The notes under the pieces: model-generated
What the model was told of the DNA's origin: nothing
Database searches by the model: none
The model's input: the letters and a program-made list of their open reading frames with translations, nothing else
From: Impatiens glandulifera
Taxonomy: Eukaryota; Streptophyta; Magnoliopsida; Ericales; Balsaminaceae
Direction of reading: 5' to 3'
Assembly: GCF_907164915.1 (NCBI RefSeq)
Contig: NC_061863.1
Coordinates: 2,293,840-2,357,839 of the forward strand
Length of the DNA: 64,000 nucleotides
Program-made: the position numbers and the translations under genes
In this document: positions 24,888 through 37,014 of the stretch, one piece after another
Layout of the letters: each line of letters opens with the position of its first letter
Position numbering within the stretch: the stretch's first letter is position 1

Positions 24888-26000
24888 ATGGCTGCACATA
24901 CTCGTCGTAAAGCTGCTGAGGCGGAGAAAGAATCAAGGGAACGTTCATCGTCCGACGAAGAAGATTCCGATTCGGAATCTGAAGGAAATATGAATAACCG
25001 GCCTCCACCAAAGAAGCTGGTAACCTCTCTTCCCCACAAGTCTACTGACGACTACGAAGATGCGTCCGATTCCGACAATGATTTACAATCTAACCCGATT
25101 CCCAAGTCAGTACCTGAAGTAAATCTTGTTTCTACCAAAAAGCCCAACGGAGAATCCTCCTCGCATGCGGGAAAGAATACCAGATCTTCGAAAAAGAGGC
25201 CGGCAGAGTCTTCCCCTCTAAACAAGGGAAATGATTCAAAGAAGTCTAAGAAGAAGAAGAAGAATGAACAGGAGCAGGAGCAGGACGCTGATGAGAATGT
25301 AGAATGTGAAAACATGGAAAATAAAGTCGATGACGCTAAAAAACAGCTGTTTCAACGGATATGGAGCGAAGAAGATGAGATTGCAATATTGAATGGAATG
25401 ATCGACCATGGTGAAAATGAAGGGATTAATCCAGCTACAGTGGATATGTCCTCTTTGTACGACTCAATCAGAGATTCAATTCAGGTACAAGCCAGTAGAA
25501 GCCAATTAACTGACAAAGTCAAGAAGCTGAAGAAGAAGTTTTTGACAAATCTGGAGAAAAGCTACAACGGTATTGATAGAACTTTTGCAAAAGATCATGA
25601 CCAGAAGTGTTATGATTTATCCAAGAAGATATGGGGAACTACTGCAGGTAAAGTAACTCTTAACGCCAAGGTGTCTAGGAATAGGAAAGGGAAAAATGCT
25701 GTTGAAGCTAAAGCCAAAAAATCTAATTTGGAGGAGAAGAAGAGTGTACCCACTGATATGGAGGTTGATCGTGCTGCTGTTGCTCCATCCAATGTTGAAC
25801 CTTTCTGTATAGGTTCGTTCTTGGAAAAGAAAATTGAGGAATACGCGTCTGAGCTGATTACAGGTGAGAGGAAGTTAGAATTGGACAGTGTGTTCAGGCA
25901 ATTACAAGTGGAGGAGGCACAGGTTTACTTGCATCGCCTTGACTACATGCGTAGGAAGACAATTCTGTTGTTGGAAGCATTGGGTTCCAACACTAATTAA
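24888..26000 (+). CDS. GeBP/STOREKEEPER-like (DUF573) transcription regulator
   Basis: Single exon, 370 aa, ATG at 24888 (MAAHTRRK), TAA at 25998-26000. From the N-terminus it has an acidic Ser/Asp/Glu stretch (SSSDEEDSDSESEG), a disordered region with a Lys-rich putative nuclear signal (KKSKKKKK, near residue 120), the DUF573/GeBP DNA-binding domain at about residues 152-249 (LFQRIWSEEDEIAILNGMID to LSKKIWG), a basic linker, and the C-terminal Leu-rich helix (about 305-366, ending LEALGSN). In this family DUF573 binds DNA in a trihelix-like manner and the tail mediates dimerisation. It is the longest copy in the array and is intact. The N-terminal third is nearly identical to the copy at 33948, but its tail is distinct. 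Confidence 0.9.
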   Translation: MAAHTRRKAAEAEKESRERSSSDEEDSDSESEGNMNNRPPPKKLVTSLPHKSTDDYEDASDSDNDLQSNPIPKSVPEVNLVSTKKPNGESSSHAGKNTRSSKKRPAESSPLNKGNDSKKSKKKKKNEQEQEQDADENVECENMENKVDDAKKQLFQRIWSEEDEIAILNGMIDHGENEGINPATVDMSSLYDSIRDSIQVQASRSQLTDKVKKLKKKFLTNLEKSYNGIDRTFAKDHDQKCYDLSKKIWGTTAGKVTLNAKVSRNRKGKNAVEAKAKKSNLEEKKSVPTDMEVDRAAVAPSNVEPFCIGSFLEKKIEEYASELITGERKLELDSVFRQLQVEEAQVYLHRLDYMRRKTILLLEALGSNTN

Positions 26001-26269
26001 GTAATAGGTAAATACTTTTAAGACATATTGATGATGGTTTCTTTTAGGTTATGAATATTTTGCATAATTTGGAAGTGTAGGTTGTTTTTGAAACTCTTGT
26101 CTTTATTATCTCAAGAATTGGTATGTTATCTTTATGGTATTAAGTGTAGGTTGTTTTTGGAACTCTTATCATTCTTATGTTTATTATCTCTCATAATTGG
26201 AATGTTTTTTTATGTCAAACAAGTTAAAGGTCTAGAACTCTAGTTGATCATTCTTAACTCTAAGTTGAG

Positions 26270-26352
26270 ATAAGGTTTACTTGCAACTATTCGACTATGT
26301 GCTTGAGCAGTTGGTTCTTGTGGTTGAAATTCAACACAATCTAAGTAGTAGA
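26270..26352 (+). pseudogene. GeBP 3'-exon relic
   Basis: A degenerate copy of the last ~80 bp of a GeBP gene: GGTTTACTTGCAAC, TATTCGACTATGTG, GTTCTTGTGGTTGAA, then TCCAACAC-like and CTAAGTAGTAG, in the order seen at 6102-6190 and 25921-26010. It lacks the upstream gene and is not open. It is probably left by unequal crossing-over within the array. Confidence 0.5.
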
Positions 26353-29300
26353 TTATTGATGGTTTAGGGTTTGGATGTTATCTTTAAGGGATTAAGTGTG
26401 TAGGTTGTTTTTGTGACTCTATAATTCTTATGTTTATTATCCCACCAAGAATTGGAATAATAATATAGTTGGATATAACACACTCCCATCCCCAATCCCC
26501 TGCCCATATCCGACCCCAACCCAACCGATTAATGGGCATTCTTATCTAATTATACACTTAGCCTTTATTATACCCACAGAAAACTTATTAAATGTTTGGT
26601 TGAATAATTTTATAACTACTGTAATTTAAAAGGTATAACTTATACCTTAAACTAGGTATAAAATTGTAACTCACTCTACTATTATTCTTTCATTCTATAG
26701 ATGTTCAGTTTTGTTTATTTGTTGATCATCTTCTACTTTTCATATTGGTATGAAAAGTGAGAAAGAGAAGTCATTGGATTATTGTGTCGTCAATAAGCTT
26801 TGATTCCATTGTTTATTTCTTATGGCCATTGAAAAAGGGATGTTTCATTTTGTTTTGTTGATGACATGTTGTGTTAGGTTAGATTTAGTTACAAAGTGTT
26901 AGATTAGACTGAATTGGGTTGACTTAAATTTAAATATGTGAGTTCGGCTGAGTTTTATTGGAGAATTTGCAATATTAACTTTTTGTGTTAAGCTAAAATG
27001 AACAATAAGGACACAACTATGGAGGCTGAAATTGGAACTGATGATATGGATAACAAAATGTGATGGTTTTGATGCGATAATATGTCCAAATGAGTGAGTC
27101 CCTTTGCATTTGTAGCATTTAGATTGATTTTCATGTTTTTGGTCAATAATACATCTGATGATCTTCAAGCACCATAACACATTGATAGAAGTGATTGTTA
27201 TTTGTATATTCATGAATGAAATGCCAAATGAAATAAACATTTTATAGAAATGTAATCATATCATATAATTCTATACCCATTCAAATTATAGAAATGTTGA
27301 TTTTTTACTTTTTTTTTAAAAAGAAAATGATTAGTTACCAGGATAGGTCATACAACTAAGGAGGAACTCTTAATTTGTTTTATTGACAAATTATGAAAAT
27401 AGGACATTAATGTTAATATACTAGAAGGTTTATTTGTGACAATTTCTTTATGCCTTCTTCCATTTGGTCTTTAATTAATATTGAAAGTCATACAAAAATT
27501 AATTGATATATATATTTTTCTTTGCATTATCACTTACAAAGGAAGACCTAAAATCCTTATGTTACGGAATTATAGATAAAAAAACATTTTTAGATTTCAT
27601 TTTTACCTTTAGTATATGTTTTTAATCTTGACATGATATTTTCCTTTCTTATTGACTTTGTATTTCAAACTTCATAGTTTAGCTAGGGATTTGAATTTGG
27701 AAAGAGAAAATATCATATAATTGTAAACTGATGTCAATTAAATTTTGTTTCAAGATATTATCTCATCTAGATCTATATTCTGGCAAATTAAAGTGTTCCA
27801 AAAAAATTTATACAGGGCCATATGTAGACCTAAAAAAGTGTTTTTAAATAGGATATATATACCTAGATTTTCTTGAACATCTCTGCTTGATGCAAAATGT
27901 TGTTTCCAGCTTTATACCATAACATTTATAAACTCAGGATCATTAAATGTGGAGGGGGTATGGACTAAGTCGCCTAGGTCGATTCGCTCGAGTGCCCATC
28001 GATCATTGCGCGACAGTCTCCTCTTATGGCCGACTCTTCTATTGCTTCCATTCTATTCCCTCTATTTCTCTCATAGTGTATGTGTCATGACAATGAAAAT
28101 ATATTTATTAAGGAGAACTTAGAAGATGAATTTGATTATTTCAATGGCCTCTTGATGTGTATATATAGTATTTTAGTACACATAAATTCATACTCATTCA
28201 AATAAATATTCAATTTTAAATGCATATGAAAAACAAAACAATCAAACAAAATTAACTTCATCAGGTTGTATCAAGAAGAACATGTAAGAATTATTCTAAA
28301 TAATCATTATTATATAATTACTCCTAACCTATATATTTTTCTCATTCTACTCATGTATTTTAAATGTTTATTAGCTCTTTTGATGCTGGTTTTTTTTTGA
28401 AAAAAATGTTTTTTTAATTAAAATCAGTTTGACGTGATTTGAAAAAGAATGGTTTTTTGAGTATGAATTTTGGAAATACCCTTATATTTGGTAAATATTT
28501 TCATTCATATCTTTTTTAATAAAATTATAAATATTTAAATAAAAGATAATTTAACATTTTGTTGAATAAAATTATTTGATTAATAAAAATATATTAAATG
28601 ATATAAATTGGTTTTTGGAATAAAATTCTGAAATAACACTATCTCACAAAAGAACATTTCAAATTATTTCTAAATAATCATTGTTATAATAATAATTCAG
28701 ATATATTTTATTAAAATAATCATATTATTGTAACTTTAGTACATATTTATATTTAAGTTTTGGTTTATTTTTATTCTATTCATTGTCATATTTTGTTCAC
28801 TAAATCTTAAATGTTTATTCATTTCATATTATTGTTATAGTACAAATCTAAAAAATATATAATATAAGTTTAACATAATTACGAAGATTTTAATTTTCTT
28901 AAGTAGTCAATCGAGGAGGAGTTGCACAAAGACTCATGTCGTGCTTGGTAGGTGTTTTTTATACTTTAGAAGGTGAAAGAAATTAAAGATGGATGTTTAG
29001 TATATCATTTTAATTTTAATTGATGAACAATAAAATAATCATGGTGAACTCGGGAATCATTCTAAATGAAATTTAGTTTTTACTCTCTAATTTACTCCTC
29101 ATCTCCTCTCTCTCCATTACAGTTTTTTACAAGTTCTACTTATATACCTATAATTTTGTATAAGAAAATAAAATTTTAGATTTTTTTATTTGAATTGATA
29201 TATATAAATAGAGACTAACTAAGAGATAGTTTAATTTGATTATTGTAATCCTCTTGATGAGGAGATATCTTATATATTTTAGGGTACATTAATATTCCAT

Positions 29301-29504
29301 TTAAAAAGAATAATATAAAAAAGACAAATTATTTAGGCGGCTCTTTAATTATTATGAATGCTCACTTTTAGCCTACAAATTATTTTTTAAAATAAATCGT
29401 TCTTCAACTTTTAAAAAGTTATCGGTGTCTCTTTCATCAACTTCTTGGTTAAACATAACCGTGTAAACTTAAAATTTTATTTTTTATATATTATCTTTTA
29501 ATCA

Positions 29505-29547
<43 letters not shown>

Positions 29548-31733
29548 TTAAAATCGATTATATATATTTTTTATTATTAATTTTTTATATTTATATAATT
29601 ATTAAATCTTTTATATAATATATAGATAAAATATATATATTATTTATTTTTATCTATACGTATTTATATAAAATAAAATTTAAAATAATTTATATAATAT
29701 ATATATATATATAATTTATATATATTATCTTTAATCATTAGTTTATATATAATATTTATATAATAAATATATTAAAAATAATTTGAAGGTTAAAAAGTAA
29801 TTGAATAGTTGGAGGGTGATTCTTTTTTTAGCTTTCAAATTATTTTTTAAAATATATATTATATAAATTTATATATTTATATATATAAATTAATTATTAA
29901 AGATAATATATATAATGTTTTTTTTTTATAGATATAGATATAAATATAGATATAAATAAAAATAAATAATATATATTTTTATTTATTTATATGAAATAGT
30001 TTAATTATTATATTATTATATAAAAATTAATGATAATATATATATATATAAGTATTTAATAATTATATATATAAATATAAAATTTAATGATTAAAGATAA
30101 TATATATATATATATATATAATATTTTAAATTTAAACAATTATATTTAACTTTAAAAAATATATGATAATCTCTCTAAAAGTTTAAAGGATAATTTATTT
30201 TAAACTTTTATTTAAGGGCTAAAAGTGTAATTTATCTTATAAAAAACAACAATTGTGTTGGTTGGAATCTGTTACCAAATAAACAACAATTGTGTTGGTT
30301 GTAATCTGTTACCAAATTCAATAACAAGGACAATTATACTCCACTTGGTAGACTATTTTAATCAAATACATCAAGCCTATTTTCAAATAAAGAATATTAA
30401 TAATTAATATTATTTGGTAAGAATTTGTTTAGTTCATCATAAATTAAAGAGAGTTGTGATGTAAATTTTTAGAATTTAAAATTGGCAATGGAAAACTTTG
30501 TGGAATTGTTTTAAGAAATAATGGGCATGTTAAATTGGTTATCTTTTATAATAGGAAATAAGTTAACATGGACTCCATCACCATATTATCAATTTATGTG
30601 TTTTTATTATGAATAGAATATACAAAATTTTATATTTAAATAAAATAAAATAAAATAACTATTTAATTTTGTTTTCCACATATACTAGAGTTATTTGTAA
30701 GTAATGAATGTTTACTTATGCAATATGAGTGACATATGATCGATAATTCTGATACGACACAAAAATACTATCCAAATCGAACACGCAAAAATCAAGTTTT
30801 GTTTATATATTTTTTTGATTTAGGTCAAAATCAAGTCGATAAATAAAAGATAACATTTTTCATATATTAATATAGTTTTCTATGTTTAATATTAATAATT
30901 TAAAGTTATTCCAACCCTCCATAATTATAAAAAAATGGCAATATTATATTTCATATATATAGTATATTTCATCTATAACTTAATATAAAATACCCTAAAA
31001 TTAATGACCAATTTACTTAATCATTTATCTAATATGATGAATTTTTATTTTGTTTGGTACCCTAATTATTTAAAGATTTATGATACTGATTGGTATATTT
31101 AAATTGTTTTATACCATTTATCAAATGATTTATTTTTTAGTATTGTTTTTGTTCCATTAAGATTTTATATATAATGTTAATTTTATTTTCCTTTCTAATT
31201 TCTTGCTTCAAATTGATTGTGAAGTTATTGTATAACCAGTAACATTATCTTAGTTTTATTATTAATTGAGTCTATGGTTTATGTCATTATAACACCAAAA
31301 ATCGACCATTTTTGAAAAAAAGTTTTGTTACTCGATTGTCGCGTCCCATAATTTATCCCCTCTCGTGTCTTGTGTGAGACGAAAAATCAAAATAGTAGAC
31401 TTGACTATAATTTATTTAAAAACATCGATTTAAAATAGTTTTTAATTTTTTGAGTTGCCACCTAATTTAATACACGAGAAAATAAGAAAGAATTTTTTTG
31501 AGTGTTTAAACACGTTTTATAAATTATGTTATTGGTTCAGTATTTAGTTACCCATGAGAAAGGGATCACGCGTTATGTCTCACATGTCTATCACATTATC
31601 GTTTTTATTTTAAACTTTTGATCATTTAAATTTTTTTATTTTATACTTTATTTATTTAATCTTAGAGCATGTGTCTAAAAGTAACTAAAGTCTAAACATG
31701 TATATGTTAATCTTAACTCTAAACGTAACGAAA
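26353..31733. other. Intergenic DNA, mostly duplicated GeBP flank and AT-rich repeats
   Basis: No gene is supported. 27340-28930 is collinear with 6380-7462 and, at its start, with 540-1140. 27948-28090 is a truncated copy of the GC-richer block at 1181-1620. 29480-30120 is almost pure A/T with (TA)n at about 29505-29542. 30445-31600 is collinear with blocks near 20875-23300. A 113-codon minus-strand frame at 26899-27240 has no recognisable domain, so I do not call it a gene. Confidence 0.5.
30244..30318. repeat. 38-bp tandem duplication
   Basis: ACAACAATTGTGTTGGTTG followed by GAATCTGTTACCAAA occurs twice head to tail (starting at about 30246 and 30282) with one or two differences. Confidence 0.7.
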
Positions 31734-32255
31734 TCTATATATATATATATATATATATAATGATGCTTAATTTTTAAAGTGTTCGGATTGTCGGGTCGAG
31801 ATTTGTGGTTAATTTGGATATATGTGAGAGTAAATTGATACTTAGGTCGGATTGTGGATTAACCCGCCCATAAATTTAAAACGGTTAAAAATAAAATTAA
31901 AAATGTTATAGGTATGGTTCGAATTTGCAACCTAACAAAACAAGTACAACTTTTTAACCAACTAAACTAATAACACTTTATATTTTAAATTCAACCCAAA
32001 ATTTGATAAACGCGTAACATTTTAACAATATAAGTTCAACTTTTTAACTAATTAATCTATATATATATAATGATGCTTAATTTTTAAAGTGTCTGAATTG
32101 CCGGGTCGAGGCCGTGGTTAATTTGGATATATGTGAGAGTAAATGGATACTTGGGTCGGATTGTGGGTTAACCCACCCATAAAATTTTACCCTAATATTT
32201 TTTTCACGATTTTTTATATTATTATTACTCGTGCATTGCACGAGATACATGCTAG
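31734..32255 (+). mobile_element. Small non-autonomous Helitron with duplicated 5' end
   Basis: The 3' end has the diagnostic Helitron structure: a perfect hairpin CTCGTGCATTGCACGAG (32229-32245), then a 6-nt spacer and CTAG (32252-32255) followed by T. The 5' end is TCTATATATATA preceded by A at 31733, so the host site would be the usual A|T. The sequence TCTATATATATATAATGATGC and about 120 bp after it occur twice, at 31734 and 32056. Either the inner copy 32056-32255 is the unit element, or the 5' end was duplicated. No RepHel coding sequence. Confidence 0.65.
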
Positions 32256-33831
32256 TAATATAAAATAACAGTGCAGGTAATAAGTATCGAAGCTGGGGAT
32301 ATCTATAAAATAAAAAGTTAGTTAAAAAAAAAAGGAAAATTCATCAAAATTTTATTAAAAAACAATTAATTATGTGTTAAAATAATTATTTTACTATTTT
32401 TGTTTTATTATTATAACTTTATATATATATATAATTAGTTTTATTTATCAATATATTTGATAATCATATAATATTGTAATTAATCAATCCATAAACACAC
32501 CGTTTTCGTTTTCAAATTTATTATTATTATATTAAGGAAACCCGTTTTCAAATTTATTATTATTATATTAAGGAAACATCATCCTTACCTTTGTATCTTC
32601 ATTTATTTCCATTTTTAACATCATTACTTTCTTTAATTTTCAATTGACAATTTTTAACATAATTACTTCTCATTTTATGCTTTTATATTTTTAGTTCACC
32701 TATAAATCTTGTTCTCATTCGGAAAAAAAAACTTAATTAAAATTAATTTTTTAATTAATTATTTCTCAATAATTATATTTGTTTAATTAACTAAAATATT
32801 AAAATATCTTTTATAATAAATTATTATTTTTTATTTTATATATATATTAATACATTTTAAGTTTTCCTACCAAAAATAATTACCATTTCTCAAAATCATC
32901 ACCAAATTATTATTTTTTTTAATTTATTAATTTGATTATTTTCTATAGATTACGAATAAGTGACCTCTCAAAATGACTCAAGTAGGTCATTTAACACTTA
33001 TTCTTAATAACACATATTCTTAATATTATTTTTAACCGAGATTCAATAAAGTAACAACAATTCATTAAAAATTGTTTAAGTGAAAATTATTTTCACTATT
33101 AATTGTTCGAATTTTGACAAATAAATATTTTCAAGAATGCGTTAGGGTAAAGAATTGGATGTAGATAAGATGACACATGTAATTATATCTATGGAATAAT
33201 CTAAAATTAATATCATGTTCAATTATCTTGAAATTAAACCATCATTCCAAACAAAATAAATTTAAAAAAAAAAAAAAAAACACTTGAGCAAATAACAATT
33301 AAAAATGATGATTAAACATTTGTTTGTTTATGTTATTCAAGGGAGGTAAAAATGACGATTTTGTTTGACATAGCATTTTTTCTTTTCCTACAAAATAAAA
33401 GATCAACAAACAAATTAATAAAATAGATAAAAACAATTTAATCTTGTTTTAATTTATTTGACGATTTAAATTAGTCTAAAATTAAATTATAATACTTTCG
33501 GATAAAATGTGGATGTCTATACTTACCATTTTTCTTCTTATTCTTTTTAAAATTAAAATCAGTTATATATTTTGTTAGAAAAAATTGGTAAAAGAAAATT
33601 AATAGTTTAATTTAAAATTTTATTAAAAAATTTATATTTTATTTATTTTAAAAGATATCTTATAAGAATGAGATGAATAGTAATGAAAAATATTTTTGGA
33701 AAGAGTAATATAATATGATATATTTAGGAATTTGAAAAGTTACCTTTTTAAAAATAAAATTAATAATAAAAAAATAAAAAAATAAGAAAAATATATATTA
33801 ATATATATTTCGACAATAAAATATTATATAA
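32256..33831. other. Upstream flank of the fourth GeBP copy
   Basis: AT-rich with no gene. A ~40-bp piece (TTTTCAAATTTATTATTATTA and on to AAGGAAAC) is directly repeated at about 32509-32575. Collinear in parts with 23459-24780. Confidence 0.5.
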
Positions 33832-33947
33832 AGAGTATTTGATACATCAAACAGCTTTAAGTTAACGCGGATCTCTCTTTACGCCTTTTCTTAGAACCCT
33901 AACCGTCTTTTCGCATTTTCTTAGAACCCTAACCCTAATTGCAAATC
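33832..33947 (+). promoter_or_regulatory. Conserved promoter-proximal block with telo-boxes
   Basis: Counterpart of 24784-24887: AGAGTATTTGATACATCAAACAGC at about 33833, then two AGAACCCTAACC motifs (about 33892 and 33922), the second extended to AACCCTAACCCTAATT directly before the ATG. The GeBP leader appears locally duplicated here, since TTTTCTTAGAACCCTAACC occurs twice. Confidence 0.55.
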
Positions 33948-35045
33948 ATGGCTTCACATACTCGTCGTAAAGCTGCTGAGGCGGAGAAAGAAGCAATGGA
34001 ACGTTCATCGTCCGACGAAGAAGATTCCGATTCGGAATCTGAAGGAAATATGAATAACCGGCCTCCACCAAAGAAGCTGGTAACCTCTCTTCCCCACAAG
34101 TCTACTGACGACGACGAAGATGCGTCTGATTCCGACAATGATTTACAATCTAACCCGATTCCCAAGTCAGTTCCTGAAGTAAATCTTGTTTCTACCAAAA
34201 AGCCGAACGGAGAATCCTCCTCGCATGCGGGAAAAAATACCAGATCTTCGAAAAAGAGGCCGGCAGAGTCCCCCGCTCTAAACAAGGGAAATGATTCAAA
34301 GAAGTCTAAGAAGAAGAAGAAGAAGAATGAGCAAGTACAGGAGCTGGACGCTGATGAGAATGTAGAATGTGAAAACATGGAAAATAAGGGCGATGATGCT
34401 AAAAAACAGCTGTTTCAACGGATATGGAGCGAAGAAGATGAAATTACAATATTGAATGGAATGATCGACCATGGTGAAAATGAAGGGATTAATCCTGCTA
34501 CAGTGGATATGTCCTCTTTTTACGACTCCATCAGATATTCACTTCAGGTAGAAGCCAGTAGAAGCCAGTTAACTGAAAAAATAAAAAGGCTGAAGAAGAA
34601 GTATTTGACCAGTCTCAAGAGAAGTTTCAATGGTGTTGATAGAACTTTCGCCAAAGATCACGATCAGAAGTGTTATCATTTATCGAAAAAGATATGGGGA
34701 ACTACTGCATCCAAAGGAAGTTTTACCGCCAAACTGTCTCGGAAAGGAAAGAATGTTGTTGAAGCCAAAACTGGAAAAGCTAACATGGAGGTTGATAATG
34801 CTGCTGTTCATGTGGCTGCTGCTGTTGCTACTCCATCTAATGTTAATTTCTGTATAGGCTCGAGCTTGGAGAAGAAAATTGAAGAATATGGGTCTCAGTT
34901 GATTACAGGTGCCAAGAAGTTAGAATTGGACAATATGTTCAGACAGTTACAAGTGAAGGAGGCGGAGGTTTATTTGAAACACCTAGATTATATGCGTGAG
35001 AAGACAGTTCTTTTGTTGGAGGCATTAAGATCCAACATAAACTAA
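33948..35045 (+). CDS. GeBP/STOREKEEPER-like (DUF573) transcription regulator
   Basis: Single exon, 365 aa from the ATG at 33948 (MASHTRRK), which matches the start of the copy at 24888; an in-frame extension upstream has no ATG. The order of parts is the same: acidic Ser/Asp/Glu N-terminus, Lys-rich putative nuclear signal (KKSKKKKKK), DUF573 domain at about residues 153-250 (LFQRIWSEEDEITILNGMID to LSKKIWG), a shorter linker with an Ala/Val run, and the Leu-rich C-terminal helix ending LEALRSNIN. The first ~140 codons are almost identical to the 24888 copy, while the last ~60 are closest to the partial gene at 1-411. It appears intact. The long opposite-strand frame over its N-terminus is a shadow of the Ser/Lys-rich coding sequence. 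Confidence 0.9.
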   Translation: MASHTRRKAAEAEKEAMERSSSDEEDSDSESEGNMNNRPPPKKLVTSLPHKSTDDDEDASDSDNDLQSNPIPKSVPEVNLVSTKKPNGESSSHAGKNTRSSKKRPAESPALNKGNDSKKSKKKKKKNEQVQELDADENVECENMENKGDDAKKQLFQRIWSEEDEITILNGMIDHGENEGINPATVDMSSFYDSIRYSLQVEASRSQLTEKIKRLKKKYLTSLKRSFNGVDRTFAKDHDQKCYHLSKKIWGTTASKGSFTAKLSRKGKNVVEAKTGKANMEVDNAAVHVAAAVATPSNVNFCIGSSLEKKIEEYGSQLITGAKKLELDNMFRQLQVKEAEVYLKHLDYMREKTVLLLEALRSNIN

Positions 35046-35369
35046 GTAAGGTAAACAATTAGTTGAAGACTTACTTACTGTTTATGGTTTCTTTTTGGTT
35101 ATTAATTTTTAGATTACTAAGTGTTTTGCTGCAGTTATGTTTCAACAAGAATTGAATCTTATCTTTTAAGTGTAGTAGGTAGATTTTGGAACTCTTATCA
35201 TTATGTTTATTATTCCTCAAGAATTGGTATGATATCTTTAGGGGATTAAGTGTAGTGGCTGTTTTTGGAACATATTATTCTTATGTTTATTATCTCTCAG
35301 AATTGGAATGTTTTTTTAATATCAAACAAGTTAGAGGTCTAGGACTCTTGGTTGATCATTTTTAACTCT

Positions 35370-35424
35370 AAGTTGAGATAGAGGTTTTCTTATGTGCTTG
35401 AGCACACAAACTAAGTAAATACTA
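35370..35424 (+). pseudogene. Second GeBP 3'-exon relic
   Basis: GTTGAGATAGAGGTTTTCTTATGTGCTTGAGCACACAAACTAAGTAAATACTAGG resembles the end of a GeBP gene with an internal deletion, and closely parallels the relic at 26270-26352. It is followed by a repeat of the GeBP 3' flank (GGTTTCTTTTTGGTTATGAA). Confidence 0.4.
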
Positions 35425-35540
35425 GGTAAACATGTTGTTGACGGTTTCTTTTTGGTTATGAATATCTAGATTATTTGTAGAAAACAATGTTTTTTCAGTC
35501 ATGTTTCAGCCAGAATTGGATGTTATCTTTAGGTAGGGAT

Positions 35541-36420
35541 TGGTATAACGTAATGAGTATAAAATATAGAAAGTAAATATATTATTTACCTATAAAATAT
35601 AGTGTATAATCTGTCTTTGGTAATGAGAATAAAATATAGAAAGTAAATATATTATGTATCTATAAAATATAGTGTATAAATTGTGTTTGGTAATGAGAAT
35701 AAAATATAGAAAGTAAATATATTATGTAACTATAAAATATAGTGTATAAATTGTGCTTGGTATTAAATTATATATGTTAGGTAGATATAAATTGAGTAGG
35801 TATAAATATTAATTGAGTTTGGTATAAATTATATAAGTTTTATTATTTTTGTTTGGTTAATAATATAAAAATAAATAGTAAAGAGTATAAAAGATTATTT
35901 TATTTTTATTTATATAAAAAAATAATTATTATTTTAATATTTATTTTATACGTAGTTTGGATTATTAATTATATTAGAATTAATATATTTTTTTTAGATA
36001 TAATTTGCATTATTAATTATTTTTAAAATAATAAAAATAATATATAATCATCATATAAATGTATTTTTTAAATAAATATTATTATATGATTTATATTATT
36101 TTATATATAGTTTAACTTTTATAATTATATAAATATTTATAAATAATTAATGTTATTAACTATATGTAACACAATGACAAACAAAATAATATTTCTATTG
36201 AAGATAAGTAAATAAGAGAAAATGTAAAAGAATATGAAGCAATGAAGATGAAAGGGAAAGGAAGAAGTATAGGATAAAGAAGTGAGGAATATATAAAATA
36301 ATTTTGTAACAGGTTAATCTATTATAATTTTAAACCTAGTTTATGTTATAAATTATTATAGTTAAGTTAATGTAGTTATAAAATTATCCAACAAATTTAG
36401 TTAATAAATTTGATTATAAT
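35541..36420. mobile_element. MITE-like element with three 70-bp internal repeats
   Basis: Member of the GTGTTTGGTA family also seen at 9197 and 13314. Near its left end a 70-bp unit (TGAGAATAAAATATAGAAAG, then AGTGTATAAATTGTGTTTGG) is repeated three times with a 70-bp period (about 35551-35760). The right side (TTATAAATTATTATAGTTAA, TTATAAAATTATCCAACA) is the degenerate inverted end. Noncoding. Confidence 0.5.
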
Positions 36421-36980
36421 TATAATTGTACTATATATTACTCCTTAACAAATTATATGTTGCTTTTGAAATTCTATCTTTCTTATGAAAAAATTGAAAT
36501 ATTAATATAATCGGATATTTAGTTTTGATTTCGTATACTCTCATCTCAATCGGGTAACCATCTACCCTGCCCATATTCGACCCGAACCCGATTAATAGGC
36601 ATTCTTATCTTTATACAAATTATACACTTATTTTAATAAATATTTTTATGAAAGTATGATCATATTAATATATTTTGGTTCAAGGCTAAAGAATAATGTA
36701 AGATAGGTCGGAACATTTTTATAACAGTAAATTTACTATAATCACCATACCAAAATTTTGGTGTGATACAATAATATTTACAGTATCAATATTATACCAA
36801 AAATAATAATAATAATAATAAATAACCATTCATATATGATTATCAGATTATTAAATAAACTTTAGACAAAATTAAGTCAAAAATTAAGTCTTCTCAATTG
36901 GGCATTTGTGCTAGTAAAAGGGATGTATTCTTTAAGAGTAAGGATATGATGTTCCAATTAAGTGTCTCATTTGTTTTTCA

Positions 36981-37014
<34 letters not shown>

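Noticed and set aside
26899..27240. 113-codon minus-strand frame
   Set aside because: No family resemblance, AT-rich codon use, and it lies in GeBP-flank DNA full of repeats; random occurrence is likely.
29505..29542. Long (TA)n tracts (also near 1685, 18366, 24698, 36980, 45098)
   Set aside because: Ordinary plant microsatellites with no associated structure beyond simple repeats.
33935..34378. 147-codon minus-strand Ser/Phe-rich frame
   Set aside because: Shadow of the acidic and Lys-rich N-terminus of the GeBP gene; the same artefact occurs opposite the copy at 24888.
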